Below are positions 11,511 through 21,696 of a stretch of DNA of 64,000 nucleotides, piece by piece. The notes under the pieces are model-generated. The model searched no databases. It was not told the origin of the DNA and saw nothing but the letters and a program-made list of their open reading frames with translations. Location of the stretch: positions 141,599,857-141,663,856 of the forward strand of contig NC_077234.1 of NCBI RefSeq assembly GCF_027887165.1. Reading direction: 5' to 3'. This DNA is from Monodelphis domestica. Lineage: Eukaryota; Chordata; Mammalia; Didelphimorphia; Didelphidae. The stretch's first letter is position 1. Each line of letters begins with the position of its first letter. The position numbers and the translations under genes are program-made.

Positions 11511-11889
11511 TTTTATTATGTTTAATATGTTTGTAATAGTTGCAGATTTGAATAAAATTGTAACTTTTCATAGACATTAAAAATGCTATTTTTTAAGAAA
11601 ATCATAAGTTTAACTGGAAAAAAAACTTATCACCATTTTTACCTTCAATGAGAGCACTGTTAATTCATTTTATCCCAATGAGAATAGGTTCTGTTTGCAA
11701 TAAGATTTATGATATTAAAATGCTAATTCTCCTTCACATATAAACATAAGTACATTTATATGATTAATAAATTGGCACATTAGTTACAATGACTAAGGTA
11801 GTGCCTATTAACTCAGTGACTGAGGTGTAAACAAATTGAAATAAACAGCAAGTGTATTTCTAACTGAAAACAAAACTAAAAATAGTGTA
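11511..11889. other. Unassigned AT-rich sequence
   Basis: Nothing recognisable. Confidence 0.5.
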
Positions 11890-12560
11890 ATCACCTATTC
11901 AAAGTAGTTATAAAAATGAAACTAGCCATTTATGAAGTATTGCTCACTTAACTCCTTTTGGGCCTCAAATAGAATTTGAAATGGTTATCTCCTCTGCAAC
12001 TTCAATTTGGCTGATTTGCCCGTAATGATTCTGTATAAATTCCAATTGGCATTAGATCTGTAGGCCAGAACTCTATGAGAAGATAACAAAAGCTTATTTT
12101 GCCTGTTTGAAAGGGTTGGCTTACATGCGTGTCAGTAAAATGCCACATTGATTTTTACTTTGCTTTCCTCTTAGAATCAAAACAGTCTTTAAATGGGCCA
12201 ATACAATTTCCATTGAGTCCAGTGAGAGGCATGTAGAAACATCTGAGAACAGTGTTTGTAATACTCATTTTCAATCTATTATATTTTACTTATCATCCTA
12301 TACCCTGGTTTCATGACTCTAGATATTGCTTGAGGTTTGATGATCATTTTAATAGACTTTGTTTATGAAATGCACATTTAATATGGCACATGTCAAGTGG
12401 ATTGCATTTAATCTTGTGAGATTTTTGCTCATGGCTGGTTAACTGAATTGGTTTGAGGAAATTGCTAATGAGGTCAGATTTATAATCTCTTTCATTCAGG
12501 CTTACTAATTCTGATTTTTTTTTCCATTACCTGAGACTGTACCCACATATATAGACTTGA
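11890..12560. promoter_or_regulatory. Candidate conserved non-coding segment
   Basis: About 670 bp free of transposon signatures with a high density of homeodomain-like words ('cgtaatgatt', 'ttccaattggcattag', 'tggctggttaactgaattgg', 'ttgctaatgagg'). It has no ORF or splice signal. The call rests only on composition and absence of repeats; an enhancer role is inference. Confidence 0.3.
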
Positions 12561-12773
12561 AAAATGAATTCCTAGGTGCATACACTTGATCTTAAAGGAA
12601 ATAAAGCCAGAAAAATAGATCAGCAGAAATTGGGGGGGGGGGATCATTACAATTCAAAGGGAAACAATTCCAAGTCACAACTGGAATTTTTTCTCACTTC
12701 TGTGGCTTTAGAGTTTATAAAAATGCTTTCCAGAGAAAAACCTTATAAGATGGGCAATGAAAGTATCATACTA

Positions 12774-12965
12774 TAGCATAATATAGCAAAGAACATTGGA
12801 TTTGGAATTAGAAAAATTGCATACCAATCCTACTTTTTCAATTCATGAATTTTATTCAACTTCAGAATAGTAAAGCTATAATTTTGGGGTAAATCATTTA
12901 GCCTCTTGTCTAAGGTCCTCATCTTTACAATGAAAGGACTAGGACTTGATAATCAGTAAGGACCT
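12774..12965 (+). mobile_element. MIR-type SINE, sense
   Basis: 'gcaaagaacattggatttgg', then 'gtaaatcatttagcctcttg', then 'ctcatctttacaatgaaagg' follow the MIR order. A poly-G run of about 10 bases at 12,631-12,640 lies just upstream, outside the SINE. Confidence 0.6.
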
Positions 12966-12974
12966 ACTCACCAT

Positions 12975-13140
12975 TTTCCTCATATAATCATATTATCTTT
13001 TATAGTTGAAACTGAATCTCAGACAGTTTAATAGATTTGTTACAGACTACCCAGATGAAAATGTTTAAGTCAGTACTTAAATCCAGATATGTAACTTCAA
13101 GTTTAATTTTCACTTCATTATGTTACACAATCATCAATGA
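12975..13140 (-). mobile_element. MIR/THER1 SINE, antisense
   Basis: 'gttgaaactgaatctcagac', 'cttaaatccagatatgtaac' and a terminal 'cttcattatgttaca' block match the reversed CORE-SINE. Confidence 0.55.
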
Positions 13141-13224
13141 ACTCAGTCTAATGTGGTTGGAAATTTTTAATTAGATGCAAACTATACTCTTCTAATTTAC
13201 CCAAGTTTTTAAATTATTATTCAA

Positions 13225-13425
13225 TCATTGAGAAATATAATGTTTGGAAAGTCTTTAACATACATTGTCTCCATGAAGTCTTAAAAATGTAGGTGCTATT
13301 ATTATTTCTATTTCATAGAAGAAGAAAATAAGGGAAAATGAGGTTTAATACTGAGACCAAATTTGAATTCAGGTCTTACTGATTCCCATTTTAGTATTCA
13401 AACCACAATATCAGCTAGCTACCTT
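13225..13425 (-). mobile_element. MIR/THER1 SINE, antisense
   Basis: 'gtaggtgctattattatttc' (13,291-13,310), 'agaagaagaaaataaggga' and 'aatttgaattcaggtcttac' are the reversed CORE segments in correct order. Confidence 0.7.
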
Positions 13426-13548
13426 GTTACTACAGAAAATTATCATCTTTAGCCCAATAACATCCTTTCTCATTAAAAAAAGAAATAAAATTAAGCAATG
13501 CTTTCTGATAAGTGACTTTGAACAATAAAACATAATATTCTTTATATG

Positions 13549-13632
13549 TGATTTTCCATTTCTTAATGAAGAGATTAATGAAGTATGTTTAAAAAAAGTT
13601 ATCTGCAACCAACTTGGATATTACATTTGACC
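13549..13632 (+). repeat. Copy 2 of a local ~80-bp direct repeat
   Basis: Partner of 11,428-11,510: 'tgattttccatttctt', 'gaagtatgttt' and the shared core 'aaagttatctgcaaccaac'. Similarity decays on both sides. Confidence 0.65.
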
Positions 13633-13941
13633 TGCATTATCTCATATTTTTATATTTTACTTGGGCCATCATGTCATTTTTGTATATTGTTCTTCTAGTC
13701 TTGTTTTTCATACAAATCTTATAAATTGCATAATTCATACAAATCTCATATGATTTTAAATTTCCCATATTTATCACTTTTTCAGTGTAATAACATCCCA
13801 TTTAATTACATTAGCTAACAGTAATATATATTTATCTATAACCACACTTGGTTACCCATCAATTCTTTCCAAGTTTTTTTCCTTGTTTCTTTATTTTTGC
13901 TGCCACCAAGAAAAATTTCTTTCAAAATTTTGGTGTTTCTG
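13633..13941. other. Unassigned AT-rich sequence
   Basis: Low-complexity T-rich text with repeated 'catacaaatct' words (13,709 and 13,736). No family recognised. Confidence 0.5.
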
Positions 13942-14770
13942 AGTATGGGTAGCTAGAAGGAATAGTGTAGAGAGCACCAGATGTGGAGTTAGGAAAGTCA
14001 AAATTCTAATTGTGAAGGGTTAAATTGGGGGGGGGGAGGAGGCAGGAGTTTGATCAAAAGCCACTGCACAGTTTATTAAATGCAAACCATTTAGTTTATT
14101 ATTAGGAAATACAGATAGGAAATAGGAAGGAGGAAAGTAAAAATAATCTTATAATAGATTATAACTAAACCCCAGCTCCCAATCCTAACTAAATTTGTCT
14201 AGAAGATCCTACATCTATCTACTTTAGAGGGTAGTATCTTCTGCCAGGCCAAAGACCTCACCTACTCTCCTGTTCTCTCTACTATCTACCTTAACTTATC
14301 TACCCAAGTTTATTAATTATCAATAAGGCTTTTTAGGTCCTAAATCCATTTTTCAGTCCCCTCACAGTCCCAGAGAGAACAAGCCACACACACTCCTCTC
14401 TCGAAGGGACCCAGAGACAAAAAGCCCTATCCAACTGACTCCTACTGACTAACTCCCTGTGGCCGTCCCTTTCTGAGTGTCACTGACAAGCAACACAGCA
14501 GGGGGTCTCTTAGTGGGGGGGGAACTTATTACTCCTTTTTATCTTAAATATAAAAAGCAGAAATTAATAAAAATGATCCAGCTTCAGACACTTATTATCA
14601 ATTTGACCATTGAGAAGTTATTTAACTTCTGTCTCTCTCATTTTCTTATTTGTAAAATGGAGATAATAATAGCATCTAGCTTATGGAATTTTATGAGTAT
14701 AAAATGGGATATTTATAAGGCCCTTTACAAATATCAAACCTCTATATAAATAGTAGCTATTATTATTAGT
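13942..14770 (+). mobile_element. THER1-like marsupial SINE split by an LTR
   Basis: The head (13,942-14,010: 'tgggtagctagaagg', 'gagcaccagatgtggag') and the rest (14,571-14,770: 'gatccagcttcagacactta', 'ttcttatttgtaaaatggag', ending 'agtagctattattatta') form one sense-strand SINE once the LTR at 14,011-14,570 is removed. The text beyond the 3' end, to about 14,830, is a (TAGTA)-rich simple tail. The split dates the LTR insertion after the SINE. Confidence 0.8.
14011..14570 (-). mobile_element. Solo LTR inside a SINE, antisense
   Basis: The left end 'TGTGAAGGGTTAA' is the reverse complement of a typical LTR 3' terminus (...CTTCACA). Minus-strand AATAAA signals sit near 14,080-14,100 and 14,308-14,315. 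The interior is pyrimidine-rich on the plus strand and has no ORF for gag, pol or env, so this is a solo LTR. The right boundary is uncertain by about 15 bp because no terminal CA with a clean duplication is visible; left 'taat' against right 'taat' or 'aaat' is the best 4-bp candidate. A poly-G run (14,026-14,035) and another near 14,514-14,521 mark slippage. Confidence 0.65.
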
Positions 14771-14831
14771 ATAAGTGTTAGTAGTATTAATCATAGTTTA
14801 AAAGTAGCAGTAGTAAAACACTAGTACTAGT

Positions 14832-15100
14832 AATAACTAATGTTTATATAGCATTTAGTATTTGCCAGACATTATATTAAATATTTTATAATTATTATCT
14901 CACTTGATCCTCACAACATCCCTGGAGATAGGTATCATTATTACCTTTGTTTTAAAGATGAAGATATTAAGGCAAAAAGAAGTTAAATTACTTGTTCAGC
15001 AAAACATGACTAAGAACATGTCTGAAGTCAGTTTAAAATTCATGCCTTCCTGACACTAAGAGGGACATTCTATTCATTCTACCACCTAGTTGCCTTAGTA
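14832..15100 (-). mobile_element. THER1/MIR SINE, nearly full length, antisense
   Basis: In order: 'atttgccagacattatatta', 'tctcacttgatcctcacaac', 'ttttaaagatgaagatatta', 'aaaattcatgccttcctgac', 'taccacctagttgcc'. These are the reversed 3' tail, CORE and tRNA-like head. Confidence 0.8.
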
Positions 15101-15679
15101 GTAATATTTTGTATTAAATTCTCCTTGGAGGTCTGTAATCCATAGTAGGGTTCTTAGGTTGAAGGGCATGAAGCTTTTAGTAATTCTTATTGCTTACAAC
15201 AATATTTTCATTTCTTCTCGTAGTCTCAGCAACAATGGATGCGATTCTGTTTTTTATCATATTGGCTTGAATTTTTCTATTTCTCTTATTGTTAGTGATT
15301 TAGAAAACTTAATGAGTAGTTATCATTGGATTTGGTTCTATTTCCTAATTATGATTTACTTATTACTCTTTTACTGTTCACTAATAGGTTTTCTATAGAG
15401 TACAAAATATTATCTATGGGAAAGAGCCAAGAGATAACACTTCACAAATGAACCAATAGATACTTGAAGAACTGAGTAGTATACACCAAGTGAAAGTTCT
15501 TTATTTTTAATAAAATGTTTAGAAGAATTAAATAAAGAGATGTGAACATTCAAAATTGATGATACTTTTCAATTTAGTGACAGTGAGCTCCTTGCTGTAC
15601 ATTGGGTAAGGCAGACATCTCCCAATCATACATGGAATACTTTCCTTCCTTATCTCCACCTACTGGCTTCCTTCATTTC
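15101..15679. other. Unassigned sequence
   Basis: The small hydrophobic ORF at 15,159-15,398 has no recognisable domain. No repeat assigned. Confidence 0.5.
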
Positions 15680-16296
15680 TTATTTTTGTACTCAGATGTA
15701 TTTTTCCCTAATTACATGTAGTAATATTTTTCATTATATGTTTTCCAAACTTATAAGATCCAAATTGACTCCCCCTCTCCCTTCCCTTCCCCTTCCAGGA
15801 GATGGTAAGCAATTTGATCTGGGTTATAAATGTATTATCCTGTAACACATACTTCCATATTGGTTATTGTTATAAGAAAATACTCATATAAAATAAAATT
15901 CCTAGAAAAAACTGTAAATAGACTAATTTGAAAGATAGTATGCTTTGATCTTCATCTGACTCTAACAGTTCTTTCTCTAGAGATGAATAGAATTCTTTTT
16001 CATAAGTCCTTCAGAATTGTCCAATATTGCTGAGAATAGTTAGGTCTTTCACATATGATCATTGTGAAATATTTCTGTTACTGTACAAAGTTCTCCTGGT
16101 TCTGCTTTTTCCTTCTGTACCAGTTCATGTAGATCATGCTTATCATTTCTTATAGCACAATAATATTCTATCATTATATTAAACCACAATTTGTTGTCAT
16201 TTTTTCAATTTCAAAATCTTTGTTACCACAAAAAGAGTTACTATAAATATATTTTTTTGCAAGTAGATCCTTTACCTCTTTTTAAAATCTCTTTGG
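15680..16296 (-). mobile_element. LINE-1 (oldest layer), antisense, left arm
   Basis: Long L1 3' UTR in reverse ('gatccaaattgactccccct', 'ttctcctggttctgcttttt', 'tagcacaataatattctatc'), closely similar to 4,655-5,310. It stops at 16,296 in 'aaaatctctttgg'. The same 13 bases recur at about 20,401, where the element continues into the ORF2 end. The interruption is the younger sense L1, so this is the outer layer of the nested stack. Confidence 0.9.
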
Positions 16297-16687
16297 CTGA
16301 GGTACCACCTCACAGCTATAAGATTGTTCAATATGGCAGTAAAAGAAAGTGGTAAATGTTGGAGGTGATGTGGCAAAATTGGGACACTAATGTATTTTTG
16401 GTACAGTTGTGAACATATTCAGTCATTCTGGAGGGCAACTTGCAACTATACCCAAAGGGCTATAACACTTTGATCCAGTAATGCCACTACTGGGTCTGTA
16501 CCTCAAAGAGATAATTTAAAAAAGGGAAAGGACCTACTTTTACAAAAATATTTATAATGCCTCTTTTTTGTTGTGGCAAAGAATTGGAAATTGAAGGGAT
16601 ATCCATCAATTGGGAAATGGCTAAACAAATTGTGGTTTAAGATAATGATGTAATACTATTGTGCTACAAGAAATTAGAAGCAATCTT
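16297..16687 (+). mobile_element. LINE-1 (middle layer), 5'-truncated, left part
   Basis: A sense L1 beginning inside the ORF2 C-terminus ('gaggtaccacctcacagc', 'attctggagggcaacttgca', 'tttgatccagtaatgccact'). It is flanked by a perfect 13-bp duplication (16,284-16,296 and about 20,401-20,413), the mark of target-primed reverse transcription. It is interrupted at about 16,687 by the HAL1-like element and resumes at about 20,086. Confidence 0.9.
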
Positions 16688-17017
16688 CCAGGTCAAGATG
16701 GATACTGAGTAGAAGCAGAGCTCTCCCTCTCCTGTCCACTGATCGAGACAGAGTTTCTCAAATAGACAAAAATAAAATCAAACAAGCAAAAGAGTTCCAC
16801 GGTAGGACACAGAACAGAAGGCAGGCAAAGTTAGGGCATTTCCATGCTAAAAGGGGGTGAAATTTCCCCCACCACTGGGCGAGCTCACCACCCCTCTCCC
16901 ACTTCACCTACCTTTCCAGAGTCAGAGCAAGCAAGGGACAAACTTCTAAGTTCTAGGTTGGAGGCTGAGTGAGTTCAACACAGACTTACCTCTAAGAGAA
17001 ATGACTCAGAACACTGT

Positions 17018-17530
17018 GAGGCTGAGGAAATGTGGAGATGGAGTGTTTTTGAGCTTGGGGAGAGGGGGTGGCTCACAGCAAAAATGTCACAGAGAACCAT
17101 AAAAAGCCCTCAGGATATAATCTCTCCAGTACTCAATACAGAGACCTCCCTACACTCTACACCCAGACTTCTTCCAGGCAACCTCTAAATTCTCAGGGGC
17201 TGGACCTGCCCAAAAGAACAGTAAGACTAGGGACCCCAGGAGGCAGAGGAAATGTGGAGATAGGGCATGGAGCTTGGGCAAAGACGGGAGGCTCAAAGCA
17301 AAATGCCACAGAGACCAGAAAAATAGTCTCTGGTCAAAAACCTCTCTAGTACTCAATACAGAGACTTAACTACACTCCACACCCAGACCTTTGCAAGTCA
17401 ATCTTAATTTCTTGGGGGCTGGACCTGGCACCAATAGCAGCTAGACACTGCTGGGGAAAAATATACTCAGGGCAAAAATCTCTCCAGAGCCTAATATAAA
17501 GATCACCCACATTCCTCACTTAAGACATTT
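17018..17530 (+). repeat. Tandem 5' UTR monomers of the HAL1-like element
   Basis: 'gaggctgaggaaatgtggag' at 17,018 recurs as 'gaggcagaggaaatgtggag' at 17,240, and 'agtactcaatacagagacct' recurs as 'agtactcaatacagagactt'. The period is about 222 bp with two near-complete units and a partial third (17,456-17,530). In mouse L1, such monomers are promoter units; a promoter role here is inference. Confidence 0.8.
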
Positions 17531-17550
17531 GATCAGAAAGAAATAAGGCA

Positions 17551-18437
17551 ATGGCCACAAACTCTCAGGAACTAAAATCTACAAATACAAAACAACAACA
17601 ACAACAACAACAACAACAAAACAAGAAGAAAATGTTGACCAATGATAATTTTTATGCAGAAAAAACCCAGACTAAAGAAAAGATAGCAGAAGATGACCAA
17701 CAATTAAACACACCTAATCCTTTGGGGAAAAATGGAAATTGGTCACAAGTTCTTGAAGACATTAAATTCAAGATTGTAAAAATGGAAGAGATGTGGCACA
17801 AAAAGTGGGAAATAATCCAAAAAGAAAATGACAGTTTAAAAGATAGGATCTCCCACTTGGAAATTGAAGACCAAAAATCAAATGAAATAATAAGCAAATT
17901 GAAGACCAGAAATGACCTGCTGGAAGTCTTGAAAAGCAGGATAGGTCAAACCAAAAAGGAAAATCAAAAGATCTTAGCTGAAAACAAGTCATTAAAAACT
18001 AGAATTGCTCAAGTAGAAGCCAATGATCTCACAAGATAGCAAGAAGTAATAAAGCAAAGCCAAAAAATGACAAATTAGAAAGCAACACAAAATATCAAAA
18101 TGAGAGGGTAGTTGACCTTAAAAATATAAGTTGGAAAGATAATTTGAGAATCATAGGCCTACCTGAAAATCCAGAAATAAACAGAAAACTTGACACCATA
18201 CTACAAGAAATTATCCAAGAAAACTGCCTTGAGAATCTGCAACAAGATTGCAGATTACCCACCACACTAAATACTCAAAGGATAACCCCCAGGACTGCAA
18301 TTGCCAAATTCAAGAACTTCCAAGCTAAGGAGAAAATATTACAAGAAGCCAGAAAGAAACAATTCAGATTTCAAGAAGCACCAATCAGTATTATACAGGA
18401 TCTGGCAGCCTCCATGCTAAAAGACCTCATGGCTTAG
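17551..18437 (+). pseudogene. HAL1/L1 ORF1 (RNA-binding coiled-coil protein), disrupted
   Basis: ORF1p is the L1 nucleic-acid chaperone: an N-terminal coiled coil, then an RRM, then a C-terminal domain, acting as a trimer coating element RNA. Here the first open segment (17,551-18,039) starts with ATG, has a polyglutamine run from a (CAA)n tract at 17,590-17,620, and a heptad-rich helical region (about residues 65-160, many K/E/L/I). It ends at a TAG at 18,037-18,039; at least one more stop and a frameshift follow. The second segment (18,144-18,437) begins 'MRIIGLPENPE' (the L1 'LRIIGLPE' RRM motif) and ends with 'IIQDLAASMLKDLMA', like the CTD. The protein cannot be made. Length over both parts, about 295 codons, is near normal for ORF1p. 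Confidence 0.85.
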
Positions 18438-19404
18438 AATACAACATTCAGAAAGATAAGAGAATTGGATCTTCAACCAAGGATCACCTACCCATCAAAA
18501 CTGAATATATACTTCCAGGGGAACATATGGACATTCACCAAAATAGAAGATTTCCAAATATTTGTAAAGAAAAAAACCAGAACTAAACAGAAAATTTGAC
18601 ATTGAAATCCAAAAACCAAGAGAAAAATGAAAAGATAAATAAGAAAGAGAAGGGTCTTATTTTTTGTCCCCTAAGGGCCTCAAATGGGGCAAAATTGTTT
18701 ATATTCCTATATGGAAAAATGTTATTTGTAACTGTCAAAAATTGTATTTATTATTATAGTAGATTGAAGAATTATCAATAGGTAGAGATTGGGGTACTAA
18801 GTGGTTTAAAATCATATGTAAAAAATAAGAATAAAGAAAGGGGGAATGGCATCAAGAGAAACTTGAAGGAATAAGAAAATTAGGATAACCTATACAAAAC
18901 AAAAAGGCACACAGAAGAAGTAGGGGAAGAATACAACTATAAGAAGGAAAGGAAGAGAGTGCTAAAAGGTAATACTCTAACTTTATATTCAGTGGAATCA
19001 ATTCTGAGAGGAAAGGGCATCTATATCCAATGGGATATTGAACTCTATCTTACCATATAGGGAAGCTGAGAGGGGAAAACTAAGTGGGGGAATGAGGAGG
19101 GGAGTTAAAAAATACAGGGGGAGAGAAAGAGAAAGGAGAGAATTTAATAGATTAAGAAAAAAACAAAAGGGAAATAAAAAAGGGAGGGGGAAAAAGAAAG
19201 GGTGGGGAGGGAAGTAATTCAAGGGGGGAGAGTGTGTGGTGTAGCTTAAAAAGCCCCCAAAAGAAAATTAAGAGAAGAATAAGAAGGGAGGGGGGAGAAA
19301 GGAAAGCAAAATAACGGTGGGGATTAGGGAGACCGATTAAAAACAGAATACTGGTGAAGAAGGAAATAATGAAAGAGGAAAGATAGGCAAAAGACTGTTT
19401 TCCC
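18438..19404 (+). other. HAL1-like element: 3' region with polypurine tract
   Basis: Non-coding part between ORF1 and the shared L1 3' end. From about 19,050 to 19,310 the plus strand is almost entirely purine, with many GGGG runs. All ORFs on the opposite strand here are low-complexity proline/leucine/phenylalanine translations of that tract. Human L1 3' UTRs also carry a G-rich polypurine tract, so this may be the equivalent. Confidence 0.7.
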
Positions 19405-20085
19405 TTTGATCCAGCCATAACATTGCTGGGTTTTTACCCCAATGAGATAATACGGAAAAAGATATGTACAAGATATTCATAGCTGTGCTCTTTGTGGTGG
19501 CAAAAAAATTGAAAAATGAGGGGATGCCCTTCAATTGGGGAATGGCTAAACAAATTGTGGTATATGTTGGTGATGTGATACTATTGTGCTAAAAGGAATA
19601 ATAAAGTGGAGGAAGTCCATGGAGACTGGAACAACCTCCAGGAATTGATGCAGAGTGAGAGGAGCAGAACCAAGAGAACATTGTACACTGAGACTGATAC
19701 ATTGTGGTGCAATCAAATGTAATGGACTTCTCCATTAGTGGCAGTACAGTGATCCTGAACAACCCGATGGGATCTATGAGAATGAACACTATCCACATTC
19801 AGAGGAAAAACTGGGAGGAATAACTGAAGAAAAAAAGCTACATGATTACATCGGTTGAGGGGGATATGATTAGGAATACAGACCCTAAAGGAACATCCTA
19901 GTGCAAACATCAACAGCATGGAAATAGATTCTGATCATGGACACATTTAATACCCAGTGGAATTGTGTATTGGCAATGGGAACTGGGGGGGCAGAGGGGA
20001 AGGAGGAATAGAATATGATTTTTGTAAACAAGGAATAATGTTTGAAATTGACCAAATTAAATAAAAAATTTTAATTTCATTTTAA

Positions 20086-20399
20086 AAAAGCTGGAAATAT
20101 CTGTAGGAACTGAAGCAGAGCAAAATAAGCAGAACTGGGAGAACATTGTACATAACAGTAATATTGGATGGTGTTTATCTATGAAAACTTGGGTACTCTC
20201 AGCAGTGAAATGATCTGGGACAATACTGAAAGACATGATAGGGAATGGTATTCATCTCTAGAGAAAGAACTTTTGAAGTTGTCTTTCACATCAATATATC
20301 TTTGGTTTTATTTTGGGGTATTAGTTATATATGCATGTGCTCTTTCAAAAATTATCAATATGAAAGTGTTTTTTTGCTTAACAAATTTTTTTAATTAAA
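20086..20399 (+). mobile_element. LINE-1 (middle layer), 3' UTR and tail
   Basis: Continuation of 16,297-16,687 after the HAL1-like insert: 'agcagagcaaaataagcaga', then 3' UTR text, ending 'taattaaaa' directly before the second copy of the 13-bp duplication. The ORF at 20,168-20,398 is a chance reading through the 3' UTR. Confidence 0.85.
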
Positions 20400-21431
20400 A
20401 AAAATCTCTTTGGGTACAGACCTAGAAGTGGTATATTGGATCAAAGGGTATGGTCTACTTTTTAAACCTTTGAGCATAGTTCCAAATTGCTCTCCAAAAA
20501 TTTTGGATCTGTTTACAACTTTACCAACACTGTGTTAATGTCCCAACTTTCCCACAACCATTCCAACATTTATCACTTCCCTTTACTATCATATGGATTA
20601 ATCAGATAGATGTGTGGTTTTACCTCAGTCATTATAATTTGCATTTCTCTAATCAAATTTGATTCAGAACATATTTTCATGTGATTAATGATAGAATTTC
20701 TTTATCTAAAAATTGCTTGTTCATATCCTTTGATCATTTGTCAATTGAGGAATAGGTTATATTCTTATAAATTTAATGAAATACTTTATAAATTTGAGAA
20801 ATTAGACCTTTATCAAAGAATGGATTATAATTTTACCCCAGTTTTATAATTTCCATTCTAATCTTGGTTACATTGGTTTTGTTGGTACAAAAGCTTTTTA
20901 ATTTAATTTAATCAAAATTATTCATTTTAAATCCTATGAAGTTCTCTATATCCAGTTTGGTCATAAACCCTTCCCTTCTCCATAGGTCTGCCAGGTAAAC
21001 TATTCTACGTTTATACAATTTTCTTATAGTATCACAACTTATATTAAAATCACATATGCACTTGGAACTTATCTCAGTATATGATGTCAGATATTAGTCT
21101 ATACCTAGTACCTGGCATACTTTTTTCCAGTTTCCCCAGCAGTTTTTATTAAATAATGATTGTTTATCTCAAAAGCAGGTGTCTTTCAGTTTATCAAACA
21201 ATGGTTATTCTGGTATTTTATCCTGAAAATATTGTATCTAATCTATTCCATTGATCTATCATTCTATTTCTTAGTCAGTACCAGGCTCTTTTGATGATTA
21301 CTGCTTTATAGTACAGTTTGAGATCTGGTACTGTTTGTTATGCTACCCTCATTCACACTTTTTTTTCATTTATTCTCTTGATATTCTTCACCTTTGTTCT
21401 TTCAGATGAATTTTATTATTTTTTATTTAAA
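20400..21431 (-). mobile_element. LINE-1 (oldest layer), antisense, ORF2 C-terminal part
   Basis: It continues the antisense L1 from 16,296: reversed ORF2 text with 'ccttctccataggtctgcca', 'tttccccagcagtttttatt' and 'agatctggtactgtttgtta'. The same order occurs in the antisense L1 at 38,690-39,925. Degenerate, no open frame. Confidence 0.85.
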
Positions 21432-21440
21432 ATATTTATT

Positions 21441-21640
21441 TGGAGGCACCTGGGTAGCTCAATGGATTCAGAGCTAGGCCTAGAGATGAGAGGTCTTGGG
21501 TTCAAATCTGGACTCAAACACTTCACAGCTGTGTGACCCTGGGCAAGTCACTTAATCCCCATTGCCTAGCCCTTACCACTCTTCAGCCTTGGAACCAATG
21601 TTGATTCCAAGTATTGATTCCAAGACAGAAGGTAAGGGTT
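21441..21640 (+). mobile_element. tRNA-derived marsupial SINE (WSINE1/SINE1 type), sense
   Basis: 'gcacctgggtagctcaatgg', 'cttgggttcaaatctgg' (tRNA-like B box 'ggttcaaatc'), 'gtgtgaccctgggcaagtca', 'ttgcctagcccttaccactc', 'aggtaagggttt'. Flanked by a 9-bp duplication 'atatttatt' (21,432-21,440 and 21,688-21,696). The A-tail has turned into a TA/TACA microsatellite (21,641-21,687). It is the least decayed repeat in the nested stack. The exact family name needs a library search. Confidence 0.85.
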
Positions 21641-21696
21641 TTAATATACATATATATACACATATATGTATATATATATATACATATATATTTATT

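Larger units (their letters stand above)
16688..20085 (+). mobile_element. HAL1-like element (half-L1: ORF1 without ORF2), near full length
   Basis: The 5' end near 16,688 ('aggtcaagatggatactgag') resembles L1 5' ends that contain 'ccaagatggc'. It continues with a monomer-bearing 5' UTR, a broken ORF1 (17,551-18,437), about 950 bp of purine-rich 3' sequence, and then about 680 bp (19,405-20,085) that matches the ORF2 C-terminus and 3' UTR of autonomous L1s in this window (30,755-31,280). The endonuclease and reverse transcriptase, about 3.5 kb, are absent. The ending 'aaattaaataaaaaatttt' is the poly-A side. Known: HAL1s are non-autonomous L1 derivatives found in many mammals. Inference: sharing the L1 3' end let it borrow L1 machinery. 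No clear target duplication was found. A simple internal deletion of one L1 copy is the alternative, though the roughly 950-bp 3' segment makes that less simple. Confidence 0.75.

Noticed and set aside
17590..17620. Polyglutamine tract as a sign of a host transcription factor
   Set aside because: The surrounding protein is L1/HAL1 ORF1, and the tract comes from a (CAA)n simple repeat.
17150..19534. Minus-strand ORFs rich in S, F, L and P
   Set aside because: They are antisense readings of HAL1-like ORF1 and of the polypurine tract.
21441..21540. tRNA gene
   Set aside because: The tRNA-like box B belongs to the SINE head; no cloverleaf is intact and the copy has SINE body, tail and target duplication.
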